Assembly (NCBI GenBank): GCA_910578235.1
Contig: CAJTPP010000003.1
Coordinates: forward strand, 1-16,114
Length of the DNA stretch: 16,114 bases
Direction: 5' to 3'
Origin: an uncultured Clostridia bacterium
Lineage (GTDB): Bacteria > Bacillota > Clostridia > UBA1381
Translations under genes and position numbers: made by a program
Shown here: positions 1 to 7,062 of the stretch, one piece after another
Numbering within the stretch: the stretch's first letter is position 1
Layout of the letters: the number at the start of each line of letters is the position of its first letter
The notes under the pieces: model-generated
What the model was told of the DNA's origin: nothing
Databases searched by the model: none
What the model saw: only the letters and a program-made list of their open reading frames with translations

Positions 1-1241
1 AAAATCTTGAAAAAATGGGCGCGGACATTGTATACGGTAAAGGCGCGTGCAACATGACAGGCATTGAAAAAGCGTCGCTTGTTGTATATACAGCCGCCGC
101 CAAGGCGGATAATCCTGAAATAATTGCCTCTAAAGAAAAAGGAGTGCGCCTTATAGACAGAGCGGAATTTCTCGGGGCTATAATGAAAAATTACAGACAC
201 GCCATAGGCGTAAGCGGTACTCACGGTAAAACTACTACTACTTCTATGCTTGCGCACGCTCTGATCGGCGCGGAAATGGATCCGACTATAAGTGTCGGAG
301 GCGAGCTTGATCTTATCGGCGGGAATATACGCACGGGAAATTCCGATTACTTCGTGACAGAGGCATGCGAATACACGAACAGTTTTCTTAAATTCTATCC
401 GACCATCGCGCTTATAACAAATATTGAGGAAGATCATCTTGACTTTTTTTCGGGTATTGACGAAATAATAGAAAGCTTCCGGCAATTTGCTTGTCTTACA
501 AAAGATGTTGGCTGTGTTATCGCTATGGGCGGTGATAAAAACATTCAGAAAGCGCTTGAGCGCGCGCAGGATTTAGATATCATAACCTATGGTATGGAGG
601 ACAGTTTTGACTACTATCCTCAGAATATCATTTATCATGCGGGTTTCCCGAGCTTTGATGTTATGAAAAATGGTGAAAAGATATGCAGTATTTCCCTGAA
701 TGTCCCCGGAGAGCATAATATATTAAATGCCTTAGCGACAATGGCGGTATGTATAGTATCCGGAGTGGATGCGGATACAGCGGCAAAAGGTATTGAAACA
801 TTTAAAGGCGCTCACAGACGTTTTGAGAAAAAGGGACTTTTAAACGGAGCTGTTGTTATTGATGACTATGCTCATCATCCGACCGAAATAAAAGCGACGC
901 TCAGCGCGGCAAAAAAATTCCCGCATAACAAGATATGGTGCGTGTTTCAGCCGCACACTTATTCAAGGACACGAACTTTGTGGAATGAGTTTACCGAAGC
1001 TTTTGACGATACAGACGAGCTTATTTTAACGCATATATACGCCGCGAGAGAAAAGTCTGACGGGGTTACCAGTCCCGAGCGTCTTGCTGAAGATATACAG
1101 AGACACGGCACAAATACCCGATATATTGATGAATTTACCGATATCGTGGATTTCCTGAGAGAAAATGTGAGGGAAGGAGACATAGTATTTACTATGGGCG
1201 CGGGTGATGTTGTAAATATTAATGATCTGATAATTAAATAA
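1..1241 (+). CDS. murC: UDP-N-acetylmuramate--L-alanine ligase, 5'-truncated by window edge
   Basis: Cytoplasmic ATP-dependent Mur ligase that adds L-alanine to UDP-MurNAc, the first step of the peptidoglycan stem peptide. The frame is open to the window edge (in-frame codons from base 3 before the first ATG at 15), so the true start lies upstream. About 412 codons are visible, and family members of about 450 residues suggest that some 35-50 N-terminal residues are missing. Visible signatures are the end of the N-terminal Rossmann domain (VVYTAA then NPEI), the ATP loop GTHGKTTTT at about 216-242, the central-domain motif ITNIEEDHLD at about 414-443, HRRFEKKG at the C-terminal domain boundary, DDYAHHPTE, and QPHTYSRT followed by MGAGDVV near the end. 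This set is specific for MurC among the Mur ligases. It is followed by a 19-bp hairpin rather than a clear U-tailed terminator. The identification is very secure. Confidence 0.97.
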   Translation, partial: NLEKMGADIVYGKGACNMTGIEKASLVVYTAAAKADNPEIIASKEKGVRLIDRAEFLGAIMKNYRHAIGVSGTHGKTTTTSMLAHALIGAEMDPTISVGGELDLIGGNIRTGNSDYFVTEACEYTNSFLKFYPTIALITNIEEDHLDFFSGIDEIIESFRQFACLTKDVGCVIAMGGDKNIQKALERAQDLDIITYGMEDSFDYYPQNIIYHAGFPSFDVMKNGEKICSISLNVPGEHNILNALATMAVCIVSGVDADTAAKGIETFKGAHRRFEKKGLLNGAVVIDDYAHHPTEIKATLSAAKKFPHNKIWCVFQPHTYSRTRTLWNEFTEAFDDTDELILTHIYAAREKSDGVTSPERLAEDIQRHGTNTRYIDEFTDIVDFLRENVREGDIVFTMGAGDVVNINDLIIK

Positions 1242-1266
1242 CTCCGTTTATTTTATCATACAGTGT

Positions 1267-1316
1267 ATAATATGACAGATTGTCCCCAAAAAACAGGACA
1301 ACCTCTGTCATATTAT
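1267..1316. repeat. Long imperfect inverted repeat (hairpin) after murC
   Basis: Arms ATAATATGACAG (1267-1278) and CTGTCATATTAT (1305-1316) are perfect complements. They continue inward as A1279-T1304 and TTGTCC (1280-1285) with GGACAA (1296-1301), leaving a CC bulge (1302-1303) and a 10-base loop. That is about 19 paired bases. No U-run follows either side, so it is not a textbook intrinsic terminator. It may still end or stabilise the murC transcript, or be a dispersed small repeat. Confidence 0.6.
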
Positions 1317-1365
1317 GATAATAAATCCGAATATAGAAAAAAGTTCAAAATTTTCTAAAAAAGGC

Positions 1366-1394
1366 TTGCAAATACATATATGTTGTGGTATAAT
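1366..1394 (+). promoter_or_regulatory. Strong extended -10 sigma-A promoter for a short RNA
   Basis: TTGCAA (1366-1371), a 17-base spacer and a perfect TATAAT (1389-1394), with TGG directly before the -10 (extended -10). Predicted transcription start is near 1401. This is one of the best promoters in the window, yet no convincing gene starts until 1609 and a terminator intervenes at 1487-1527. Confidence 0.75.
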
Positions 1395-1400
1395 ACTAAT

Positions 1401-1527
1401 TGTAGAACTAATATGACATACATGTACGCAGCTATTGCATGTAGACGAAATTACATTCTACCCTTTTATCCTATACATAGCAAAACAAAAAAAGCACTGC
1501 ATACTCGCACATCGTGGTGCTTTTTTT
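1401..1527 (+). ncRNA. Candidate small structured RNA or terminated leader upstream of the DMT gene
   Basis: About 127 nt from a strong promoter to a U-tailed hairpin, without a credible reading frame. A closing helix GTAGAA (1402-1407) with TTCTAC (1456-1461) encloses a second helix TACATGTA (1419-1426) with TTGCATGTA-type bases (1436-1443, one G-U pair) and a 9-base loop. A competing hairpin ATGTA (1439-1443) with TACAT (1452-1456) is also possible. The layout of closed aptamer-like domain, linker and terminator upstream of a transporter resembles a riboswitch or attenuator. It could equally be a free-standing small RNA, since a second -10 (TATAAT 1570-1575) lies between it and the transporter. 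I do not recognise its family. Confidence 0.5.
1487..1527 (+). terminator. Intrinsic terminator of the short RNA
   Basis: A-rich arm AAAAAAAGCAC (1487-1497) pairs with GTGCTTTTTTT (1517-1527). The GC core is short, but the A7/T7 flanks give a clear U-tract. The loop holds a second GCAC/GTG pair (1507-1510 with 1514-1516), so alternative registers exist. Confidence 0.75.
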
Positions 1528-1608
1528 GTCGTGCAGGCAGTTTCCGCATATAAAAATTCGTTTAACGGGTATAATATATAAAATTATAACATTATGGGAG
1601 ATGACACA

Positions 1609-2037
1609 ATGACAGGAATAATTTTCAGTATTATAGCGGGAGCGGCCATGAGTATACAGGGTGTTATGAATACCCGTTTATCAGACAAAATCGGCTTGTA
1701 CGAGTCAAATGTATTTGTACAGGGAACCGCCTTTGCGCTTTCTCTGATCGCTCTTTGGATTTTAGGCAAAGGCAGCTTCCGTGAAATAGGAAGTGTCAAT
1801 AAATTTTATCTGCTCGGCGGTCTGCTCGGGCTTATTATCACAATTACCGTAATGCTTGGCATAGGAAAGCTCAGTCCTACTGTCGCCATTTCGGTAATAC
1901 TTATTTCACAGCTTTTTGTCGCGGCATTAATTGACGCTTTTGGCTGGATGGACAGTGAACAAATCGCTTTCGGCTGGAATAAATATGTCGGTATGGCGCT
2001 TATGATAGGCGGAGTACTGCTGTTTAAATTCAAATAA
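1609..2037 (+). CDS. Small DMT-superfamily transporter, YdcZ/DUF606 type
   Basis: A 142-residue integral membrane protein with about five hydrophobic segments. It starts MTGIIFSIIAGAAMSIQG and carries the N-terminal GV(M/F)NTRLS-like motif typical of YdcZ/DUF606 half-size drug/metabolite transporters. The substrate cannot be read from the sequence. I chose ATG 1609 over ATG 1594 because GGGAG at 1596-1600 sits 8 bases before 1609 and would be a well-placed Shine-Dalgarno, and because the family usually begins at this point. A possible -10 TATAAT (1570-1575) lacks a good -35. The gene therefore may depend on read-through of the terminator at 1487-1527 or on its own weak promoter. It is followed by a terminator at 2128-2161. 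The family call is secure, the function is not. Confidence 0.88.
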   Translation: MTGIIFSIIAGAAMSIQGVMNTRLSDKIGLYESNVFVQGTAFALSLIALWILGKGSFREIGSVNKFYLLGGLLGLIITITVMLGIGKLSPTVAISVILISQLFVAALIDAFGWMDSEQIAFGWNKYVGMALMIGGVLLFKFK

Positions 2038-2127
2038 TTATGCGGCAGCTTTAATGCTTCAAAAATGTATTATATACAGATGATATATTTTTGCGCTTAC
2101 AAAAATTAAATAAATATAATAAAATAT

Positions 2128-2161
2128 ATGCGCGGCTTAAAGTTTAGGCTGCGTGTTTTTT
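2128..2161 (+). terminator. Intrinsic terminator of the DMT gene
   Basis: Thirteen-pair stem (2128-2140 with 2144-2156, four G-U pairs) around core GCGCGGC/GGCTGCGT, then a T-run from 2156. It lies about 90 bases past the stop. An AT-rich 11-bp hairpin (2060-2070 with 2083-2093) precedes it. Confidence 0.65.
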
Positions 2162-2420
2162 ATAAAAAATTAAAAGAATTGAAGTAATACTTTTAATTTT
2201 AAAGGATAACATAACTGACATTATTATATATTCAAAAGTCGGCAATTCCGCAGTATTTGCGTTTTAAAGACCGCTTAACAAAATGCGCGGTAAATCTGCC
2301 TGATTACTGACGGAGATATTTGGAACGAACAAATATGATATATAATAAACATATAAACAGGAAAGTTTTTGTGCAAAAGGAAGAATTAACAATAAAATGA
2401 TACAAATTTAACAAATTGAC
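2162..2420. other. Non-coding gap between the DMT terminator and the gapA promoter
   Basis: No credible gene was seen. It holds an AT-rich 11-bp inverted repeat AAAATTAAAAG (2166-2176) with CTTTTAATTTT (2190-2200), and a weaker ACCGC/GCGGT pair around 2270-2291. No U-tailed terminator, promoter or tRNA is evident. Confidence 0.4.
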
Positions 2421-2449
2421 TTGTATATTTTTAAATTTTGAGGTAAAAT
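2421..2449 (+). promoter_or_regulatory. gapA promoter
   Basis: TTGTAT (2421-2426), 17-base spacer, TAAAAT (2444-2449). A closer -35 match, TTGACT (2416-2421), overlaps it but gives a 22-base spacer. The dyad GGGTACAAGTATACCC (2459-2474) begins at the expected start of the transcript and could be an operator or a 5' hairpin. Confidence 0.55.
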
Positions 2450-2510
2450 ATAGTAAATGGGTACAAGTATACCCGAAAACAATATATATAATTTTTAGGA
2501 GGATTTTAAA

Positions 2511-3527
2511 ATGGCAGTTAAAGTTGCGATTAACGGATTTGGACGTATCGGACGTCTGGCATTCAGACAGATGTTTGGCGCGGAGGGTTATGAAGTTGTT
2601 GCTATCAACGACCTTACAAGCCCTGCAATGCTGGCTCATCTTTTAAAGTATGATTCATCACAGGGTAAGTATGAAAAGGCTGAAACAGTTTCAGCAGGTG
2701 ATGATTCAATAACAGTTGACGGTAAGGAAATTAAGATTTACGCTTTCCCTGACGCTAACAATTGTCCATGGGGCGAGCTTGATGTAGATGTTGTTCTTGA
2801 GTGCTCAGGCTTCTATACATCAAAAGAAAAGGCTCAGGCTCATATCAACGCGGGCGCTAAAAAGGTTGTTATTTCCGCTCCGGCAGGCAATGATCTTCCG
2901 ACAATCGTTTACAATGTAAACCATGATACGCTGAAAGCTGACGATACAATTATTTCAGCTGCTTCATGTACAACAAACTGTCTGGCTCCGATGGCTGACG
3001 CGCTTAACAAATACGCTCAGATCCAGTCAGGTATCATGTGCACAATTCACGCTTATACAGGCGATCAGATGACTCTTGACGGTCCTCAGAGAAAGGGCGA
3101 TTTAAGACGTTCAAGAGCTGCCGCTGTAAATATTGTTCCTAACTCAACAGGCGCTGCAAAGGCTATCGGTCTTGTAATTCCTGAGCTTAACGGCAAGCTT
3201 ATCGGTGCTGCTCAGAGAGTTCCTACACCAACAGGTTCAACTACTATACTTACAGCAGTTGTTAAAGGAGATAACGTGACAAAAGACGGTATTAACGCTG
3301 CAATGAAGGCTGCTTCAAACGAGTCATTCGGCTATAATGTAGATGAGATCGTTTCATCAGATATCGTTGGTATGAGATACGGTTCATTGTTTGACTCAAC
3401 TCAGACAATGGTTGCTGAAATCGGTAACGGGCTTTATGAGGTACAGGTTGTTTCTTGGTATGATAACGAGAACTCATACACATCTCAGATGGTAAGAACA
3501 ATTAAGTATTTCGCAGAGCTTGCATAA
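2511..3527 (+). CDS. gapA: Glyceraldehyde-3-phosphate dehydrogenase, type I, NAD-dependent
   Basis: A 338-residue cytoplasmic glycolytic enzyme that oxidises and phosphorylates glyceraldehyde-3-phosphate to 1,3-bisphosphoglycerate with NAD. The N-terminal dinucleotide-binding motif is INGFGRIGR (about residues 7-15). Asn33-Asp34 (AINDLT) supports NAD preference. The catalytic Cys153 lies in SAASCTTNC, and the general base His180 in CTIHAYTGDQ. The phosphate-binding STGAAKAIG and C-terminal SWYDNENSYTSQM are intact. Start ATG 2511 has a strong AGGAGG at 2498-2503. It stands alone with its own promoter and terminator. The pgk/tpiA/gpmI genes that often follow it in Firmicutes are absent here. 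Its codon use looks optimised (GCT, GTT, TCA rich), as expected for a highly expressed gene. Confidence 0.98.
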   Translation: MAVKVAINGFGRIGRLAFRQMFGAEGYEVVAINDLTSPAMLAHLLKYDSSQGKYEKAETVSAGDDSITVDGKEIKIYAFPDANNCPWGELDVDVVLECSGFYTSKEKAQAHINAGAKKVVISAPAGNDLPTIVYNVNHDTLKADDTIISAASCTTNCLAPMADALNKYAQIQSGIMCTIHAYTGDQMTLDGPQRKGDLRRSRAAAVNIVPNSTGAAKAIGLVIPELNGKLIGAAQRVPTPTGSTTILTAVVKGDNVTKDGINAAMKAASNESFGYNVDEIVSSDIVGMRYGSLFDSTQTMVAEIGNGLYEVQVVSWYDNENSYTSQMVRTIKYFAELA

Positions 3528-3542
3528 TTTCACAGACAAATG

Positions 3543-3576
3543 AAAATAACGGCTTTATATAAGCCGTTATTTTTTT
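3543..3576 (+). terminator. Intrinsic terminator of gapA
   Basis: AAAATAACGGCTT pairs with AAGCCGTTATTTT around a 5-base loop and is followed by a T-run. This is a classic strong terminator 16 bases past the stop. Confidence 0.92.
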
Positions 3577-3700
3577 GTATAAAGAAAATCACGCAATAAT
3601 CACGAGGTTAACAGATGACCTAAAATTGTATTAAAAAGTATAAATTTGTAAAATTTCTATGAATTTATTATATAACATTTAAAAGATTTTCTTAATACTC

Positions 3701-3729
3701 TTTATTATTTTTTTAAAATGTGTTATGAT
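3701..3729 (+). promoter_or_regulatory. Promoter of the two-component operon
   Basis: TATGAT (3724-3729) preceded by TGT (extended -10), with a weak -35 TTTATT (3701-3706) at 17 bases. Predicted start near 3736. Farther upstream, a direct repeat AATCACG (3587-3593 and 3598-3604) has an 11-base period, which is the spacing used by OmpR/PhoB-type dimers. Confidence 0.5.
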
Positions 3730-3764
3730 TATTAATAATACAAGGTAAACAGGAGGAAAGAGGT

Positions 3765-4451
3765 ATGACAAACAACAAGGTGCTTATAGTAGATGATGAT
3801 GAGAACATAGTTGAACTTATAAAACTGTATTTTGAAAAGGACGGCTTTGATACGGCTGCGGCGAATAACGGAAAAAAAGCGGTGGAGCTGTTTAAATCTG
3901 AGGCTCCGTCGATAGTTATTCTTGACGTTATGATGCCGGAGATGGACGGCTGGCAGGTATGCCGTGAAATAAGGCGGATAAGCAATATTCCTATAATTAT
4001 GCTGACGGCAAAGGGGGAAACCTTTGACAAGGTGCTCGGACTGGAGCTTGGCGCGGACGATTATATGGTGAAGCCGTTTGAGCCTAAGGAGCTTATAGCG
4101 AGAGTAAAGGCTGTTTTGAGAAGAAGCGAGTCAAAAGAAACAACGGCGGAAAAAGAAGTTGTTTTTCCCAATCTTACTATAAATCTGTCGAATTATGAGC
4201 TTAAAATAAACGGCGGTATTGTTGAGATACCTCCTAAAGAGCTGGAGCTTTTATATTTCCTTGCTTCTAATCCCAACAGGGTATTTACCCGTGAGCAGCT
4301 GCTTGAAGAAGTATGGGGATTTGATTATTTTGGTGATTCGCGCACTGTGGACGTGCATATAAAGAGACTCAGAGAAAAGCTTGAGGATGTGGAGGCAAAC
4401 TGGCAGCTTAAAACCGTATGGGGAGTAGGATATAAGTTTGAGGTAAGATAA
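3765..4451 (+). CDS. OmpR/PhoB-family response regulator
   Basis: A 228-residue DNA-binding regulator. The receiver domain (about residues 5-118) has the acidic cluster Asp10-Asp11-Asp12, phosphoacceptor Asp54 in VILDVMMPEMDG, Thr81 in IIMLTAKG and Lys103 in MVKPFEP, so all catalytic residues are present. The C-terminal winged-helix domain (about 130-226) shows PPKELELLYFL, the EVWGFDYFGDSRTVDVHI segment and the VWGVGYKFE end typical of the family. AGGAGG at 3751-3756 sets the start. The stop overlaps the kinase ATG by one base, so translation is coupled. The regulated genes are unknown. An upstream 11-bp-period direct repeat hints at autoregulation but is unproven. Confidence 0.95.
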   Translation: MTNNKVLIVDDDENIVELIKLYFEKDGFDTAAANNGKKAVELFKSEAPSIVILDVMMPEMDGWQVCREIRRISNIPIIMLTAKGETFDKVLGLELGADDYMVKPFEPKELIARVKAVLRRSESKETTAEKEVVFPNLTINLSNYELKINGGIVEIPPKELELLYFLASNPNRVFTREQLLEEVWGFDYFGDSRTVDVHIKRLREKLEDVEANWQLKTVWGVGYKFEVR

Positions 4452-5869
4452 TGTTTAAAAGTATAATGGGGCGCTTGTTCTGGACTTATGCCGCAATATT
4501 GGCGCTCGTTTTCACAACGGTTTCTGTTTCGGTAGGTTTTTTTGTGAACGCGTTCGCTGTAAGCCAGCATATTGATAATGTGACAAAAGTATCGGATACA
4601 ATAGAATACTGGGCAGGCACAATTCAGATAGAAAATGATGACGCGCGCGCTCAGATAGCCTATCAGCGGATTTTGAAATCATGGGCGGACTTTCTGCGTT
4701 CAGATATTGTTATTACCAATCTGGACGGTGAAGTGACAGCTTCAACCTGTTCTGTGTCCAAGGTTCCGGAGGAATTGGCGCGAGGTGTGGCGGAAGGAAA
4801 GATTATAAAGAAGCGTTCCACGTTTAACGGAGCCTATGACAGTAAGATGATGGTAGTCGGAATGCCTGTGGAGTATCAGGGAGTTATAGTCGGCGCAATG
4901 TATTTTAATACCAGTCTTTTTGATATGCGCAGGACGGCGCTGGAACTGTTTTATGTGTTTTTATTTTCGTCAGCTCTTTCTATTCTTGCCGCCGCTGTGC
5001 TTGTATATATACAGTCGAGGAAAATATCGAAGCCTATAGGCAGAATTAATGAGGCGGTAAGAAATATAGCTTCCGGTAATTTTGACAGACGCGTCGCGGT
5101 GACGAGCGCGGACGAGATAGGACAGCTTGCCGCGAGCTTTAATTTCATGGCGGATTCAATAGCCGCTATAGAAGATAACAGGACAGAGTTTATCAGTGAT
5201 GTGGCGCATGAGCTGAGAACACCAATGACAAGTATATCGGGTTTTGTGGAAGGTATCATAGACGGTACAATTCCTCCTGAAAAGCATAATGAGTATCTGA
5301 AAATCGTGCTTGACGAGTCAAAGCGTCTTACAAAAATGGTAAATGATATGCTTGAAATGTCTAAACTGTCATCAAGCGAATATAAGCTGGATATAACCAA
5401 ATTTGATCTTAACGAGCTTACAAGAATATGTATAATAAGTCTTGGCAGCAGAATAGACGAAAAAAATCTTGAACTGAATGTGGATTTTTCGTCTGAAAAT
5501 CTTATGGTAGTTGCGGATAAGGGCGCTTTGCAGCGCGTGATCATAAACTTAATTGATAATGCCATAAAATTCAGTTATCCGAATACGACTATAGGTATAA
5601 GCACATGGGTAGAACGCGGCCGCGCGAAGTTTTGTATAGGCAATTTCGGCGACGGAATAAGCGGAGAGGATTTAAGTAATATTTTTAACCGTTTTTACAA
5701 GACAAACAAGTCCCGTACTTATGATAAGAGCGGAGCTGGACTGGGTCTGTCATTCGTGAAGAACATTATGACTCTGCATAAACAGAGTGTTTGGGTGGAG
5801 AGCGTTGACACTAAAGAAGGCTCTGCGGCTAAGTATACAAAATTTACATTTACTCTTGAGTTGGCTTGA
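4451..5869 (+). CDS. HAMP-domain sensor histidine kinase
   Basis: A 472-residue membrane kinase partnered with the preceding regulator. It has TM1 at about residues 10-36 and an extracytoplasmic sensor region of about 130 residues. TM2 spans about 165-187, followed by HAMP (about 188-242). The HisKA box SDVAHELRTPMTS places the phosphorylated His at 253. The ATPase domain has N-box residues Asn366 and Asn370 (INLIDNAIKF), an F-box-like NRFYK and G2 GAGLGLSFV. The G1 box reads GNFGDGIS, so the usual adenine-contacting Asp of DxGxG is Asn398. This variant is known in some kinases and need not mean loss of activity. The signal sensed is not evident. No terminator follows, so read-through into galT is possible, though galT has its own promoter. 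Confidence 0.95.
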   Translation: MFKSIMGRLFWTYAAILALVFTTVSVSVGFFVNAFAVSQHIDNVTKVSDTIEYWAGTIQIENDDARAQIAYQRILKSWADFLRSDIVITNLDGEVTASTCSVSKVPEELARGVAEGKIIKKRSTFNGAYDSKMMVVGMPVEYQGVIVGAMYFNTSLFDMRRTALELFYVFLFSSALSILAAAVLVYIQSRKISKPIGRINEAVRNIASGNFDRRVAVTSADEIGQLAASFNFMADSIAAIEDNRTEFISDVAHELRTPMTSISGFVEGIIDGTIPPEKHNEYLKIVLDESKRLTKMVNDMLEMSKLSSSEYKLDITKFDLNELTRICIISLGSRIDEKNLELNVDFSSENLMVVADKGALQRVIINLIDNAIKFSYPNTTIGISTWVERGRAKFCIGNFGDGISGEDLSNIFNRFYKTNKSRTYDKSGAGLGLSFVKNIMTLHKQSVWVESVDTKEGSAAKYTKFTFTLELA

Positions 5870-5877
5870 TTTCGGTA

Positions 5878-5906
5878 TTGACTGTAAGGGGAATATGGTG
5901 TAAAAT
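5878..5906 (+). promoter_or_regulatory. galT promoter
   Basis: TTGACT (5878-5883), 17-base spacer, TAAAAT (5901-5906). Predicted start near 5913, giving a leader of about 27 nt that carries AAGGAGG (5925-5931). Confidence 0.75.
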
Positions 5907-5939
5907 ATAGGAAGACAGAAAAATAAGGAGGAAATATAA

Positions 5940-6917
5940 ATGGCTGAATTACGTTGGAATCCGCTGGTTAAGGATTGGGTTATGATCGCGTCTCACCGTC
6001 AGAACAGGCCTCAGATGCCTAAGGATTGGTGTCCGTTCTGTCCGGGTTCGGGTAAGGTTCCCGATAACTTCACGGTGCATAAGCATGATAATGACTTCCC
6101 CGCTCTTTCGCAGAATCCGCCTGAGCCTGATGATGTGGAGACAAGAATTTACAAGACAAAGCCGTCGTATGGAAAATGCGAGGTTATTCTTTATTCGCCT
6201 GAGCACACGGTTACACTGCCGGAGCTACCTGTGGATCATATAAGAGAGCTTGTTGATTTATGGACGGAAAGATTTGTGGAAATCAGTTCTGATCCGAAGA
6301 TCAAATATGTTTTTATTTTTGAGAACAGAGGCGATGTTGTAGGCGTTACAATGCCTCATCCGCACGGACAAATTTACGGTTACTCAGTAGTGCCTAAGAA
6401 ATTGGAGCTTGAGATGCAGTCCTGCAAGGAGCATTTTCAGGAAACAAATAGCTGTCTTATTTGCGATATGCTTGAGGACGAGGTGAAGGACGGACGCAGA
6501 GTTATAATTGAAAATGAAGATTTTATTGCGTTTCTTCCGTTTTACAGTGAGTATCCGTATGGAATGTACATATCTGCTAAGCGTCATGTTCAAAATCTTA
6601 CACAGTTTACTGACAGCGAAAAGACAAACCTGGCTAAGATTTTAAAGGAGACGACAGGCACGCTTGACAGTCTTTTTGATTATGCTTTTCCGTATATGAT
6701 GTGTATGTATCAAAATCCTGTAAATGGTGAGGATGTATCTGATTATTATCATTTTCATATCGCATTTTATCCGCCTATGAGAAGCCCGGATAAGGTGAAG
6801 TTTAACGCTTCGTCTGAAACGGGGGCATGGGCACACTGTAATCCTACCGCTCCTGAGGAAAAAGCTGAGGAGCTTAGAGCGGCTCATGAGAAATTTCTTG
6901 GAAAAATGAACGGTTAA
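5940..6917 (+). CDS. galT: Galactose-1-phosphate uridylyltransferase, HIT-superfamily (type 1)
   Basis: A 325-residue Leloir-pathway enzyme that exchanges UMP between UDP-glucose and galactose-1-phosphate. The N-terminus (ELRWNPLVKDWVMIASHRQ) is typical of the family. Putative zinc ligands are Cys31 and Cys34 (CPFCPGS) and His89 (YSPEHTVTLPEL). The active-site triad His140-Pro-His142 lies in MPHPHGQIYGY, with His142 the expected uridylylated nucleophile. A second Cys pair (SCLICD, about 167-172) is also present. The C-terminal half carries the second HIT-like fold with HFHIAFYPP. It is close to the usual length (about 330-350). Start is set by AAGGAGG at 5925-5931. Neither galK nor galE is in the window, so it is a solo gal gene between a two-component system and an ABC importer. 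Confidence 0.96.
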   Translation: MAELRWNPLVKDWVMIASHRQNRPQMPKDWCPFCPGSGKVPDNFTVHKHDNDFPALSQNPPEPDDVETRIYKTKPSYGKCEVILYSPEHTVTLPELPVDHIRELVDLWTERFVEISSDPKIKYVFIFENRGDVVGVTMPHPHGQIYGYSVVPKKLELEMQSCKEHFQETNSCLICDMLEDEVKDGRRVIIENEDFIAFLPFYSEYPYGMYISAKRHVQNLTQFTDSEKTNLAKILKETTGTLDSLFDYAFPYMMCMYQNPVNGEDVSDYYHFHIAFYPPMRSPDKVKFNASSETGAWAHCNPTAPEEKAEELRAAHEKFLGKMNG

Positions 6918-6920
6918 TAT

Positions 6921-6954
6921 AAAAAATGCTGTTGATGTTTCAACAGCATTTTTT
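6921..6954 (+). terminator. Intrinsic terminator of galT
   Basis: AAAAAATGCTGTTGA (6921-6935) pairs with TCAACAGCATTTTTT (6940-6954) around a 4-base loop and ends in a T-run, directly after the stop. Confidence 0.93.
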
Positions 6955-7027
6955 ATGCCGTATAAACTTTGTGGGAATATTCGTGTTTTGACAGGAGTAT
7001 TTTTACGAGATATAAACAAAATTTGCC

Positions 7028-7056
7028 TTGACGGATTTGTTTGAGCGTGGTATAAT
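7028..7056 (+). promoter_or_regulatory. Strong promoter of the ABC importer operon
   Basis: TTGACG (7028-7033), 17-base spacer, TATAAT (7051-7056) preceded by TGG (extended -10). Predicted start at about 7063, leaving an unusually long leader of about 169 nt. Confidence 0.85.
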
Positions 7057-7062
7057 AACCTC

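Noticed and set aside
1413..1553. A 46-codon open frame through the candidate short RNA
   Set aside because: No Shine-Dalgarno before the ATG, it runs through the terminator hairpin, and the composition (clustered Cys, Arg, His) looks random. I treat it as chance.
4951..5565. 204-codon minus-strand ORF opposite the histidine kinase
   Set aside because: It is the antisense shadow of the kinase coding region. There is no ribosome site, and the Ser/Ile-rich composition is that expected from reverse-complementing it.
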